Shown: positions 25,709-35,382, numbered from the stretch's first letter. The stretch: 52,447 nucleotides of DNA from JAZDJJ01 sp043804035 (GCA_043804035.1 JAZDJJ010000144.1:1-52447); one strand, 5' to 3'. A program made the numbers and translations. Notes: generated by a model from the letters alone, not told the origin.

Positions 25709-25909
25709 AGGGCAGTCCCAAAAATTGGTTTCGTCATTGCGACATGAAGCGAAGCGAAATGGAAGCAATCTCTAATCTGCCTGTGCTGACTTGTCTGCGT
25801 GCGGACGCACAGGCAGAACACGGCAGACAGGTAGCAGGGACAAAGATTGCTTCGGGTTGCTTAAAGCAACCCTCGCAATGACGTTTATTTGTATTTTTAG
25901 AACTGCCCT
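25709..25909. mobile_element. 201-bp nested palindromic element (MITE/REP-like)
   Basis: Outer ends AGGGCAGT (25709-25716) and ACTGCCCT (25902-25909) are inverted. Inside are CGTCATTGCGA (25732-25742) with TCGCAATGACG (25873-25883), then GAAGCAATCT with AGATTGCTTC. Innermost, the perfect pair CTGCCTGTGC and GCACAGGCAG closes a 20-nt loop. The whole could fold as one long interrupted hairpin. No ORF is supported. Pieces of it appear at about 7970-8034 and 16804-16826. Confidence 0.8.
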
Positions 25910-25999
25910 TTATTGAGTTTTTCATGTTCTTTATGAAATGACTTTGTGTGATCGTGGTAAAAAATCAATTTTTGGAATCACTCATAAATCTTACAAATA

Positions 26000-26512
26000 A
26001 TGTTACCAAAAGTTTCAATCGTAATGGGTAGCACATCGGACTGGCCGGTGATGCAGAAAGCCGCAGAAATTCTTAACCAGTTTAAAATTCCTTTTGAAGT
26101 AAATGCTCTCTCGGCTCACCGTGTTCCCGAACAGGTTGCAGAGTTTGCGAAAAATGTTTCTTCACGCGGAGTGAAAGTGATTATTGCAGGTGCAGGAGGC
26201 GCAGCACATTTACCCGGAGTGATTGCATCATTTACAACTTGTCCTGTCATCGGTGTTCCCTGCAAATCATCCATCTCGCTTGACGGATGGGATTCCCTTC
26301 TTTCCATCGTGCAGATGCCTCCCGGTGTTCCTGTTGCTACTGTGGGAATTGATGGAGGACAAAACGCAGGTATTCTTGCTGTGCAAATTCTCGGAGCGGG
26401 AGATGAAAAAATTTCTGCTGAATTAAAAAAATTCAAAGAGAAACTGAAAGAAAAAGTGCTGAAAGCAAACAAAGAAATGAAACAGCATAAGTTTGATTAC
26501 AGAGTTTCTTGA
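26000..26512 (+). CDS. purE: N5-carboxyaminoimidazole ribonucleotide mutase
   Basis: 170 residues with PurE motifs MGSTSDWPVM (9-18), SAHRVPE, AGAGGAAHLPGVIA and the later IVQMPPGVPVATVG. The enzyme moves the carboxylate of N5-CAIR to give CAIR in purine synthesis. Length fits class I PurE, which works with PurK; purK is not in the window. It stands alone, convergent with the S46 peptidase gene. Confidence 0.95.
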   Translation: MLPKVSIVMGSTSDWPVMQKAAEILNQFKIPFEVNALSAHRVPEQVAEFAKNVSSRGVKVIIAGAGGAAHLPGVIASFTTCPVIGVPCKSSISLDGWDSLLSIVQMPPGVPVATVGIDGGQNAGILAVQILGAGDEKISAELKKFKEKLKEKVLKANKEMKQHKFDYRVS

Positions 26513-26519
26513 AAAAATA

Positions 26520-28670
26520 TCAGCGAATCAATTTCATTTCCTGAACAAGGTGTAAAGCGCCTGCAAATTTGTCAATGATAAAAAGTGCATAGCGAATATC
26601 TAAAATAATATTTCGTCCCTGTTCTTCATCATACATAATGTCGTTTTGCGTACCTTCCCAATTACGGTCAAAGTTTACACCAACCAGATTACCATAAGCA
26701 TCCAGCACAGGGCTTCCTGAATTTCCGCCAGTAGTATGCTGACTTGCAGTAAATGCTACATGAATTTTTCCATCATTATCGGCATACTGACCAAAATTCT
26801 TTTGTTGATATAATTCTTTTAATTTTTTCGGAACTATAAATTCCGAATTAGTTGAGTCCTCTTTTTCTATGATGCCATCAAGGGTAGTGAAAAAATTATA
26901 TTTGATAGCATCTCTTCCATCATAACCGTTCACTTTTCCAAAAGACACACGCAACGTGCTGTTAGCATCAGGATAATATTTTTTATCAGGAAACACTTCT
27001 TTGAGTCCGGTAATATAAATTCTGTCCAGACGATCTATGGTTTGCTGTAAGGAATTATACTCAGGTGAAATTTTCTTTTCAAAAAAAGAATAAGAAGATT
27101 TTGCTATTCGAAATGCAGGATCTTTCTTGAGATTGACAATGTCTGATGATGAATAATTATTCAACAACTCCATAACTTTTGTCTCGGAAACAAAAATTGA
27201 CTTATGATAAACCTTCTCTGCAAATTTTTCAAAGTTCATTTTATATTTTGATTCTATCATCTTAAAAAAATCGGGATGCATATTTTTATCAACTTCTTTG
27301 TAATACATAGAAAGCATAGCAATAAAAATTTTCTTGTCGGTGGAAGGATTGTAATTTTTATAAAATAATTTACAACTTGTCTTCAATGTTTCTATTTTCT
27401 TTTTTATTTCATCTTGTTCTTTTATTTCTGTTAAGGAGACAAAGTTATTTGCAAAACGAATAATCTCTATAGCAGATATGGTTTCCCAAAAGTAATCCAT
27501 TGTTTTTTGTAGTGGAAGAATATTTTGATACATTTTTTGATAATCATTCAGTATGTTGCCATATTGTTTATTCCAGAGAGGATTTTTTTTCACTCGTTCC
27601 GAAAATATTTTTTCCTGCTGTTGTTTTTTTTGTATCGCTTCTGATTTTTTCAATCCATATATTTCGCCTTTCCATTTTTTATAATAATTGCTCACACCTG
27701 CATACTTTGCTGCATACTTAATTTGCACTTCTTTGTTTTGCTTCATATCTGTACTTATAATTTCCAGACGTTCTTTACGAATTTTTATACGAATTGGGTC
27801 CAAAATATTTTGAGTGATATCAACTGCGTAAGAGGGAAGATATTCAGTTGTGTTTCCTGGGAAACCAAATACAAGCGTAAAATCATTATCCGATACTCCT
27901 TTTAATGAAATAGGAAAATAGTATCGTGGTTTGAAAGGAACATTATCGGGAGAATATTCAGCAGGATTATTGTCTTTGTCAGCATAAATTCTAAAAAGAG
28001 AAAAATCGCCTGTATGACGGGGCCATACCCAGTTGTCGGTATTGCCACCAAATTTTCCTATTGATTCGGGAGGAGTACCAACAAGCCGAACATCTTTAAA
28101 TCTTTCAGCAATAAAAAGATAAAAATCATTTCCATTAAAGAACGGATGAATTTTTGCTTCGTAATGTGTTCCTTTAATTGCATCTTTTTTTATTTTTTCA
28201 CTTCTGGCAGTAATGATGGAGTCCCTTTTTGTTTCGCTCATCTCATTTGTAATACTGTCCAGAATTTTTGCAGTTACATCTTCAATGCGGATAATGAATG
28301 TTACTGTGAGACCGGGATTAGAAAGTTCCTCTTTTTTATTCATCGCCCAGAAGCCGTTTGCCAGCAGGTTGTTCTGCACAGAACTATGCGACTGGATACG
28401 ACCGTATCCGCAATGATGATTGGTGAGGATGAGTCCATCCGGAGAAATTACCTCTGCTGTACATCCGCCTCCAAACTGAACTACTGCATCTTTCATGCTT
28501 GATTTATTGATGCTGTAAATATCTTCTGCTGTAAGTTTGAATCCTGCTTTCTGCATATCCGCTTCATTCAATTGTTTCAGAAGAATTGGAATCCACATGC
28601 CTTCGTCAGCACGACAAAAAGTAAAAACAGAACTGACAATAAGAAACAGAATAAAAATTATTTTTTTCAT
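26520..28670 (-). CDS. S46 dipeptidyl-peptidase, DPP11-like by its S1 residue
   Basis: 716 residues with a signal peptide (cleavage near Ala21). The catalytic triad is visible: His85 in LTNHHCG, Asp222 in RHTGDFS and Ser651 in TGGNSGSP. Eighteen residues after the serine is Arg669 (FDRNWEG). That position is Arg673 in Porphyromonas DPP11, which selects Asp/Glu at P1, and Gly in DPP7. The protein is therefore predicted to release N-terminal dipeptides ending in Asp or Glu, outside the cytoplasm. It is last in a leftward group of four genes. Confidence 0.9.
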   Translation of the reverse strand: MKKIIFILFLIVSSVFTFCRADEGMWIPILLKQLNEADMQKAGFKLTAEDIYSINKSSMKDAVVQFGGGCTAEVISPDGLILTNHHCGYGRIQSHSSVQNNLLANGFWAMNKKEELSNPGLTVTFIIRIEDVTAKILDSITNEMSETKRDSIITARSEKIKKDAIKGTHYEAKIHPFFNGNDFYLFIAERFKDVRLVGTPPESIGKFGGNTDNWVWPRHTGDFSLFRIYADKDNNPAEYSPDNVPFKPRYYFPISLKGVSDNDFTLVFGFPGNTTEYLPSYAVDITQNILDPIRIKIRKERLEIISTDMKQNKEVQIKYAAKYAGVSNYYKKWKGEIYGLKKSEAIQKKQQQEKIFSERVKKNPLWNKQYGNILNDYQKMYQNILPLQKTMDYFWETISAIEIIRFANNFVSLTEIKEQDEIKKKIETLKTSCKLFYKNYNPSTDKKIFIAMLSMYYKEVDKNMHPDFFKMIESKYKMNFEKFAEKVYHKSIFVSETKVMELLNNYSSSDIVNLKKDPAFRIAKSSYSFFEKKISPEYNSLQQTIDRLDRIYITGLKEVFPDKKYYPDANSTLRVSFGKVNGYDGRDAIKYNFFTTLDGIIEKEDSTNSEFIVPKKLKELYQQKNFGQYADNDGKIHVAFTASQHTTGGNSGSPVLDAYGNLVGVNFDRNWEGTQNDIMYDEEQGRNIILDIRYALFIIDKFAGALHLVQEMKLIR

Positions 28671-28703
28671 AAAATTGTTATTGATTATTATGTTGTTCTT
28701 CTT

Positions 28704-30404
28704 TTAATTAGGTGTGCAACTTACTCTCGTTATATTCGTATCAGCAAGTGCTTTCTTTGCTTTTTCGTTTGATGGTTCCATTTCTTTAACTTTTTGCCAA
28801 TGGCATTTTGATTTTGCATAATCCTTTTGAACGAAATAATAAAAGCCAAGATATTCGTTGGATTGGATAACATTGTTTTTGTTTTTCTCTATTTCTTCTG
28901 GTTTTAGTTTATTCAGAAATTCTTCAAAGAATGGTTTGGCTAAAAACTTTTCGTTTTTCGGATCTATCATAAAATTTGCTTTGGCGCGCCACAAATATCC
29001 GGTTGAAATATCCGGACGAAGTATAATGATTTGCATAAATGCCGTATCGGCTTTACCAAACTGTGTGGTGTAGATATATGCTCTGCCAAGATTATAGTAA
29101 TCATTTACATCAATGCCCTGTCCGCCTTTTATTTTTTTGTTGTAATTGTCAATTGCTTCGGGATATTTTTTCATCTTCATATAACTACTTCCTATCTCTC
29201 CATTCAATTCGGTTTTAGAAGTATCCTGCTGAATGGCAATTTTTAATTTTTCTATAGCCAGAGAATCTTTTCCCAATTTAAAAAGCAATTTGCCATAGTA
29301 TTCATAATCAGAAGCGAGGATTTTTTTTTCTGATGTTTTGGCAAAAAATTGTTCTATCGCTGTAAGTCCGTCAGCATAATTATCGGTTTCAAAATAAGAA
29401 TAGGCAAGGATGCGATACAAAAATGGAATATCCTGATTTTGTTTTTGAATCTCTTTTATATTTGTTACTGTCTCTGTATATTTCTTACTCAAAAAAAGAA
29501 AAGAAGAATAACGTACTCTTGCGCTAATACTTCCGTTGTTCAGTTCAAGATATTTTTTATAGTTGGTAATAGCAGCATCGTATTGATTTACACGGTAGTA
29601 CAGTTCAGCAATTTCACGATAAGCGGGAGCAAAATTCGGATCTATTTTCAATGCTTCCTGATAATTTCTTAATGCTTCGGAAAGATTTTTTGCTCTTCCG
29701 TATAACTGCCCGATACGTTGCAATGCTTTTGTAGATTTTTTATCAAGGTCAAATGCTTTTTTGTACTGTGCGATTGCTTGTGTGGCGTCACCGGGATTTT
29801 GTTCTAATGTGGCATCACCAATCAGAATATAAGTTTCCGGGTTGTTGGGATCTTCCTGTAAAGATTTGTTCAGCAGATTGATGGCTTCTTGCAGGTCTTT
29901 AGTTTTTGCTTTCGTGTAGCACTCGGCAATTTTTAAATACACGAGTGCTTTTTGTTTTTTTGTGAAGGAAGCCGTTTTGTTTGTAGGAGAAATAATTTGC
30001 ACAGCATCATAAAATTTCTTTTTGGCTTCAGATGAATTCTCTTTGTACCAAAAAATTTTCCCAAGTCCGACATAATTAATCGGATTGCCCGGATTTTTTT
30101 GGATACCTTTTTCATAAAGCAATTGAGCAGAATCAAGGTCAATAGGTTCAAATGAAGAGTTAATCAATTCTTGTATAAAATAATTTTCGCCATAGAAAAA
30201 ATAATTATCACCATTGGTAAGTTCGTTCTGGATGAGTAACTTATATGTATCAGCAGCTTTTTCAAATTGCTCGCTCTCTGTTAGTTTAATTGCGTCCGAA
30301 AGAGATTGAGCCAAAACTCCACCCCAATTTTCTCCAAAGGGAAGTGAGTTTGGGAACAAAAAGAAAAATAATAATTGCAAAAAGAAAAATGATAATCGTT
30401 TCAT
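28704..30404 (-). CDS. Exported TPR protein
   Basis: 566 residues. A signal peptide (MKRLSFFFLQLLFFFLFPNSL) is followed by TPRs over most of the length. Clear units include EAINLLNKSLQEDPNNPETY, ALRNYQEALKIDPNFAPAY and AITNYKKYLELNNGSISARV. It is probably a periplasmic scaffold. It lies 7 bp downstream of the PstS-like gene and 33 bp upstream of the S46 peptidase gene, in one leftward group. Its function is not known. Confidence 0.82.
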   Translation of the reverse strand: MKRLSFFFLQLLFFFLFPNSLPFGENWGGVLAQSLSDAIKLTESEQFEKAADTYKLLIQNELTNGDNYFFYGENYFIQELINSSFEPIDLDSAQLLYEKGIQKNPGNPINYVGLGKIFWYKENSSEAKKKFYDAVQIISPTNKTASFTKKQKALVYLKIAECYTKAKTKDLQEAINLLNKSLQEDPNNPETYILIGDATLEQNPGDATQAIAQYKKAFDLDKKSTKALQRIGQLYGRAKNLSEALRNYQEALKIDPNFAPAYREIAELYYRVNQYDAAITNYKKYLELNNGSISARVRYSSFLFLSKKYTETVTNIKEIQKQNQDIPFLYRILAYSYFETDNYADGLTAIEQFFAKTSEKKILASDYEYYGKLLFKLGKDSLAIEKLKIAIQQDTSKTELNGEIGSSYMKMKKYPEAIDNYNKKIKGGQGIDVNDYYNLGRAYIYTTQFGKADTAFMQIIILRPDISTGYLWRAKANFMIDPKNEKFLAKPFFEEFLNKLKPEEIEKNKNNVIQSNEYLGFYYFVQKDYAKSKCHWQKVKEMEPSNEKAKKALADTNITRVSCTPN

Positions 30405-30411
30405 ATTAATT

Positions 30412-31347
30412 TTAGTTGTTTGTTACATTTACAATTCTCACAGGCATAGTTGCAGGAACCATACCGGCTTTCAGAATAATTAATTGTCCTTTTTCTCCTG
30501 CCACGAAAGCCACAAATCCTGTTCCAAGTCCTGTGCGCCCTTCGCGATTAATGATATACACTTCACGGCAGAGAGGATATTGTTTGTTTGCAATGTACGC
30601 TTGGTACGGCTGAAAAAATTCTTTTGTATTTTTTATAGATGAAATTCCAAGCACATTTACTTTCTTTAAAAAACTTCTTGTAAGTGTATCCTCTTTGTCG
30701 CTGATCCAATTAACACTAATAATGCCAAGAGCATTTTTGTTTTGGCTTACATAATCAATCACATCAGGATTTGTTTTTACGGCATAGCAGTTTTGAGGGA
30801 ACAAACCGCCATGGAGTAATGTGTTTTTAATGTAACGTACATTGCCTGATTTTTTATTGTCAAAAACGATAGTGATATTTTTTTCTTCTTTTTGTTTTGC
30901 AGAGGAATCCAAAATATTCCATGTAGTAATTTCGCCTTTGAATATTTTCAAAAGTTGTTCAAAAGTAAGATTAGATATTTGATTTTCTTTATGTGTGATA
31001 AACCCTACAGCATCAAAGGCAATTTTTGTTGAAACGGGAAATGATTTTTTGTTATTAAAATATTTTTTTTCATTTTCAGTCAAGTCCCTTCCAATGACAA
31101 TCACACGAACCGAATCATTTTTGAAATCTTGCATCACTTCATCTTCTGACTTGTACAGAACTTCAATATCGGAATATTTATAAATAGATTCAAAGGCATC
31201 AATTTGCGCATCAAAAAGTTGAGTATATGATTCATCAATACATAATTTTTGTTTTCCATGAGTAGGATTACTTTCTTCATTTCCACAACTTGATAAGAAA
31301 GCAAAGATGTAAAATAATAAATGGAAAAATTGTTTTTGTAGGTTCAT
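30412..31347 (-). CDS. PstS-like substrate-binding lipoprotein, orphan
   Basis: 311 residues from the ATG at 31347; a longer frame to 31431 would put a Cys-rich stretch before the signal peptide. The lipobox ends at Cys21 (FLSSCGNEE). The fold matches PBP-like phosphate-binding proteins: AFDAVGFITHKENQ, LTFEQLLKIFKGEITTWN, then RTGLGTGFVAFVAGEKGQ. No pstCAB permease or ATPase genes are nearby, so uptake by a classical Pst transporter is unlikely. The start overlaps the upstream gene as ATGA. Confidence 0.82.
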   Translation of the reverse strand: MNLQKQFFHLLFYIFAFLSSCGNEESNPTHGKQKLCIDESYTQLFDAQIDAFESIYKYSDIEVLYKSEDEVMQDFKNDSVRVIVIGRDLTENEKKYFNNKKSFPVSTKIAFDAVGFITHKENQISNLTFEQLLKIFKGEITTWNILDSSAKQKEEKNITIVFDNKKSGNVRYIKNTLLHGGLFPQNCYAVKTNPDVIDYVSQNKNALGIISVNWISDKEDTLTRSFLKKVNVLGISSIKNTKEFFQPYQAYIANKQYPLCREVYIINREGRTGLGTGFVAFVAGEKGQLIILKAGMVPATMPVRIVNVTNN

Positions 31348-31601
31348 TTTTTTCTTTTTAACTTTCTTACTAAAAAAACAATTCTGAAAATTCCATATAA
31401 TATCAACACAATGCCCATGACATTTCGCCATAGTATTTCAGATAATAAATCATCAGCAAAGTTTGTTGAAATAAAGAGAATGCCCAACAAAATATAAGTA
31501 ACACTCATCACTATACTGAAAATACGAATAGGAAGTGGTTGCATGAAATTTGTTTTTTTATTCAACAAAATTATTCTTTTTTTGATGATACCTTTCATCA
31601 T
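31344..31601 (-). CDS. Small two-helix membrane protein
   Basis: 85 residues if started at 31601. ATG 31544 (MQPLPIRIFSIV) is an equally plausible start and gives 66 residues. Two hydrophobic helices (SIVMSVTYILLGILFIS and VMGIVLILYGIFRIVFLV) form a hairpin with a basic tail, KLKRKK. It overlaps the PstS-like gene by 4 bp and should be translated with it. No family is recognised. It diverges from secDF. Confidence 0.65.
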   Translation of the reverse strand: MMKGIIKKRIILLNKKTNFMQPLPIRIFSIVMSVTYILLGILFISTNFADDLLSEILWRNVMGIVLILYGIFRIVFLVRKLKRKK

Positions 31602-31614
31602 ATTTAATATTATT

Positions 31615-31622
31615 TATATTTG
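31615..31622 (+). promoter_or_regulatory. -7 element TATATTTG upstream of secDF
   Basis: An exact TAnnTTTG match about 72 bp before the secDF start, which predicts a leader of about 65 nt. A TTTG at 31581-31584 is farther upstream than the usual -33 spacing, so the match is partial. Confidence 0.45.
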
Positions 31623-31693
31623 CAACCCTATAAATAACAAATATATTTTCATATCTGTCATCATATTATAAATCTTAAACATTTCAAACTACT

Positions 31694-34600
31694 ATGCAAA
31701 ACAAAGGTGCTATTCGTCTTTTTGCAATCCTGATGGGAATTGCCTGTTTGTTCTATCTTTCTTTTTCCTGGATCACCCGAAAGGTTGAAACAGAAGCAAA
31801 AGAATTTGCGGTAAACTATACTATCAAGCCGGAAATAATAAAACTGGCAAAACAACAAACAAGCGGGAATGCCGAAAAAGAAAAATTATTTCTTGATTCC
31901 ATCCGCACAAAAATAGAATACATCTTTCTTGATTCTGTTAAAAAAATGCCCGTGGATTTTCCTGTTTACAAATCTCTTTTTACTTATGAAGATTGTAAAG
32001 AGCATGAAATAAATCTCGGATTGGATTTGAAAGGCGGAATGAATGTTACGTTGGAAATATCAGTGCAGGATATCATTCGCAACATGTCAGCCAGACCTAA
32101 TGACCAGAAATTAAATCTTGCTCTTGCAAATGCACGCGTTATGGAACGCAACGACAAACGTCATTTTGCGGAGTTGTTTGCCGAAGCATTAAAAAAAATT
32201 GACCCCGGAGCATCACTTGCCAGTTATTTTCGCACTATTGAACTGAAAGGAAAAGTTGATTTTAATACAACCGATGAAAAAATTATTTCGCTCATTAAAG
32301 AACGTGTGGATGAAGCTATTACTACTTCTGAAAAGACATTGCGCGCACGTATTGATAAATTTGGTGTTGTTCAACCTAACATACAAAAGTTAGAAGCATC
32401 CGGAAGAATACTCATAGAACTTCCGGGTGTAAACGATAAAGATCGTGTGCGTAAACTTTTACAGGGAACTGCTAATCTGGAATTTTGGGAAACTTATGAT
32501 AACGAAGAAATTATCGGCAAACTTATGGACGCTGATAAACGACTTGCCGAAATTCTTACTCCACTTGATTTGAAAGATACGACTGCTGTTGATTCTTCTA
32601 AAATAGTTGCTAATGATTCAACAAAGTTATTTGCAAAAAATAATTTATCCAAAACAAAAGTTGATTCTACAAAAAAAGATACTTCTTCTGTCTTTTCTAA
32701 ATTATCTTTGAATGATACATCCAAAAAAGATACGAAGACGCAGGATACTTCGGCAATAACAAAATATCAACGCGAACATCCTCTCTTTTTCCTGCTTCAA
32801 CCTTTTATTGATCAAAAAGGTAAAACTATTCCCGGTCCTATTGTCGGCAGAGCGCTGATAAAAGATACTGCCAAAGTAATGGCATATTTGATGAATGAAA
32901 AAATAAAACGTGTTCTTCCCGATAATGCAAAGTTTGCATGGACATACAAACCGTTGAAAGGCGCAGAATCTGTTACACAACTTATTGCACTAAAAATAAC
33001 TAAGCGCGATAAGAAAGCTGCGCTATGGGGCGACATTATCATTGATGCCAGCAAAGAATTTGATCAACGTCAGCAGGGACGTCCGCATATTTCTATGATT
33101 ATGACAGATGAAGCGTCTCAAACATGGTCTACGCTTACAGGAGATAATGTAGGAAAAAGTGTTGCTATTGTTCTTGATAATTATGTGTATTCCTATCCTG
33201 TTGTTCAGCAGAAAATTTCAGGCGGACAATCTCAGATTACCGGCGACTTCACTACTCGCGAAGCTGATGACCTTGTTAATATTCTCAAAGCCGGAAAAAT
33301 GCCGGCACCTGCACGTATCGTAGAAGAAACAATAGTTGGTCCTACGCTTGGCACAGAATCCATTCAATCAGGAGTCAATTCGTTTGCTATTGCGCTGTTG
33401 GTAGTGTTTATCTTCATGATTTTTTACTATAATAAATCCGGGTTAGTTGCCGACATTGCTCTGTTAGTAAATACGTTTTTCATTATGGGAGTACTGGCTT
33501 CGCTTGGTGCAGTGCTTACACTTCCGGGTATCGCGGGTATTGTTCTCGTAGTGGGAATGTCGGTGGATGCCAACATCCTGATTTTTGAACGTATCCGTGA
33601 AGAACTTCGTGCCGGAAAAGGATTGCAAATGGCTGTGGCTGAGGGTTACAAACGTGCTATGTCATCTATTTTGGACTCAAATATTACCTCTCTCCTGCTT
33701 GGATTCGTTTTGTATGCTTATGGGTCAGGACCTGTGCAGGGATTTGCCACCACGCTTATCATCGGCATTTTGAGTTCGCTGTTTTGCTCCATCTTTATTT
33801 CACGACTCATCTTTGAAGCGATGCTTGCCCGAAAAAAAGAAATTAGTTTTTCTATTCCTCTTACACAAAATATTTTAAAGAATGTGAATATTGATTTCAT
33901 CAAAAAAAGAAAGTGGTATTATCTCTTTTCCGGTACCATTATTCTTATCGGAATCATCTTTTTCTTTTATCGTGGGGGATTTACAATGGGTGTTGATTTC
34001 AAAGGAGGAAGAAGCTATTATGTGAGGTTTGAAAATAAAGTGCTGACAGAAGATGTGGGCAATGTGCTGCGAAAAAGTTTTGGCATAAGACCTGAAGTGA
34101 AAACCTTTGGTGCCGACAATCAGGTGCGCATCACCACTTCATATATGATTGATGACACTAGTCAGACAGCTGAAACAACTGTGGAAGAAAAATTGAACAG
34201 GGGATTGAATTCGTTAAACAATAAATATATTATTATGCAGTCACAAAAAATGGGAGGAACCATTTCACGCGACCTTCGTAATAATGCTGTATGGGCAATA
34301 TTGCTTTCATTAGTAATTATATTCTTTTACATCCTCTTACGTTTTAAGGGATGGCAATATGGGTTAGGGGCAATCGTAGCACTTTTACATGATGTGCTGG
34401 TGGTGCTTTCGTGTTTCATAATCCTTGACGGCATCGTTCCTTTTTCGTTAGATATCAATCAGGATTTTATAGCGGCAATACTTACAGTAATGGGTTATTC
34501 AATAAACGATACTGTAATTGTGTTTGATAGAATACGCGAATACCTTTCTCAAAAAGGAAAAAGTTCTCTCATCTCCGGTGAAGAAAAAAACAACACTATC

Positions 34601-34822
34601 AACTATGCACTCAATAGCACTTTGAGCCGAACAATACTTACATCGCTCACTATTTTCTTTGTATTGGCAGCGATATTTTTCTTTGGCGGTGAAGTGATTC
34701 GTTCATTTGCTTTTGCGATGCTCATTGGCATTGTCATCGGAACATATTCTTCTATCTGTATTGCCACTCCAATAGTTGTTGATTTTGGCAGAAAGAAAAA
34801 AGGTATTGCCAAAAAAGTATAG
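31694..34822 (+). CDS. secDF: Fused protein-export membrane protein SecDF
   Basis: 1042 residues joining SecD and SecF. The SecD half has LGLDLKGGMNVTLE early, a large periplasmic region and a C-terminal membrane block (VVGMSVDANILIFERIREE). The SecF half begins near residue 735, with TMGVDFKGGRSYYVRF and a second membrane block (VMGYSINDTVIVFDRIREYL). A Ser/Thr/Lys/Asp-rich segment around 290-355 looks like an unstructured insertion. The complex uses the proton gradient to pull exported proteins through SecYEG. The fused form is usual in Bacteroidota. Confidence 0.96.
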   Translation: MQNKGAIRLFAILMGIACLFYLSFSWITRKVETEAKEFAVNYTIKPEIIKLAKQQTSGNAEKEKLFLDSIRTKIEYIFLDSVKKMPVDFPVYKSLFTYEDCKEHEINLGLDLKGGMNVTLEISVQDIIRNMSARPNDQKLNLALANARVMERNDKRHFAELFAEALKKIDPGASLASYFRTIELKGKVDFNTTDEKIISLIKERVDEAITTSEKTLRARIDKFGVVQPNIQKLEASGRILIELPGVNDKDRVRKLLQGTANLEFWETYDNEEIIGKLMDADKRLAEILTPLDLKDTTAVDSSKIVANDSTKLFAKNNLSKTKVDSTKKDTSSVFSKLSLNDTSKKDTKTQDTSAITKYQREHPLFFLLQPFIDQKGKTIPGPIVGRALIKDTAKVMAYLMNEKIKRVLPDNAKFAWTYKPLKGAESVTQLIALKITKRDKKAALWGDIIIDASKEFDQRQQGRPHISMIMTDEASQTWSTLTGDNVGKSVAIVLDNYVYSYPVVQQKISGGQSQITGDFTTREADDLVNILKAGKMPAPARIVEETIVGPTLGTESIQSGVNSFAIALLVVFIFMIFYYNKSGLVADIALLVNTFFIMGVLASLGAVLTLPGIAGIVLVVGMSVDANILIFERIREELRAGKGLQMAVAEGYKRAMSSILDSNITSLLLGFVLYAYGSGPVQGFATTLIIGILSSLFCSIFISRLIFEAMLARKKEISFSIPLTQNILKNVNIDFIKKRKWYYLFSGTIILIGIIFFFYRGGFTMGVDFKGGRSYYVRFENKVLTEDVGNVLRKSFGIRPEVKTFGADNQVRITTSYMIDDTSQTAETTVEEKLNRGLNSLNNKYIIMQSQKMGGTISRDLRNNAVWAILLSLVIIFFYILLRFKGWQYGLGAIVALLHDVLVVLSCFIILDGIVPFSLDINQDFIAAILTVMGYSINDTVIVFDRIREYLSQKGKSSLISGEEKNNTINYALNSTLSRTILTSLTIFFVLAAIFFFGGEVIRSFAFAMLIGIVIGTYSSICIATPIVVDFGRKKKGIAKKV

Positions 34823-35106
34823 ATTTTATTATTTTTGCCGTAACTAAAAAATAATAGTATACTAAAACATTTTCTGGCACGATTAAGAAGAAAAACAAAG
34901 TGCTATTCAAAGTCAACGGAAATGCTCAAATTTTTCTTGTTGTTATTGTTTGAAAATTGGAATAATAGGTTATCTATACTAAATTAGCAATGCCGGAACT
35001 TCAAACACATCGTAAACTTAAAACGGATTAGAGGATATAATTCCGTTAATCTGAAAAATAATTACACAATGCTTGAAATCAGAACACCAAAAGAAATTTT
35101 AGAATT
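34823..35106. other. 284-bp interval downstream of secDF without a recognised gene
   Basis: AT-rich sequence. Very short frames such as MPELQTHRKLKTD (34990-35031) and MLEIRTPKEILEL (35068-35109) read like fragments, but they are too small to assign. No strong terminator hairpin for secDF was found. Confidence 0.4.
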
Positions 35107-35277
35107 ATGAATACCAAGACAACCACAAAAGAAAAAAACTTTGACGCTGTAAAAATAATGCGTGATATCCGGGACCAATTGAGCAAGGAAATCATGAACA
35201 TGACTTTTGCAGAGGAGAAGGCGTATTTAAAAAAGTTGTTGGCGAAAAAGATAGTAACTGCTTCGTGGGAAAAGTAG
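35107..35277 (+). CDS. Small antitoxin-like protein, no partner seen
   Basis: 56 residues, beginning MNTKTTTKEKNFDAVKIMRD and containing IRDQLSKEI and MTFAEEKAYLKKLLAKK. The FDAVKxMRDIRDxxSxE pattern is one I associate with short antitoxins paired with PIN-domain toxins. No PIN gene or other toxin follows: the downstream 245 bp hold a repeat and the trp leader. It may be an orphan left after loss of a toxin, or a member of a family I am placing wrongly. The resemblance is from memory of short motifs. Confidence 0.5.
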   Translation: MNTKTTTKEKNFDAVKIMRDIRDQLSKEIMNMTFAEEKAYLKKLLAKKIVTASWEK

Positions 35278-35382
35278 CACGAGTGCAAACATATAGTAGG
35301 GTTTGTCGTAAAGTACTTGTATTTATGATAAAAACTGGCTTCAAATCATAAATGCAACTTTCGAGGGAAAAGACAATTTCTT

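Noticed and set aside
25680..25990. Possible structural RNA gene upstream of purE (purine riboswitch considered)
   Set aside because: The structure consists of nested mobile palindromes found elsewhere. No purine-aptamer core is visible, and the element ends 90 bp before purE.
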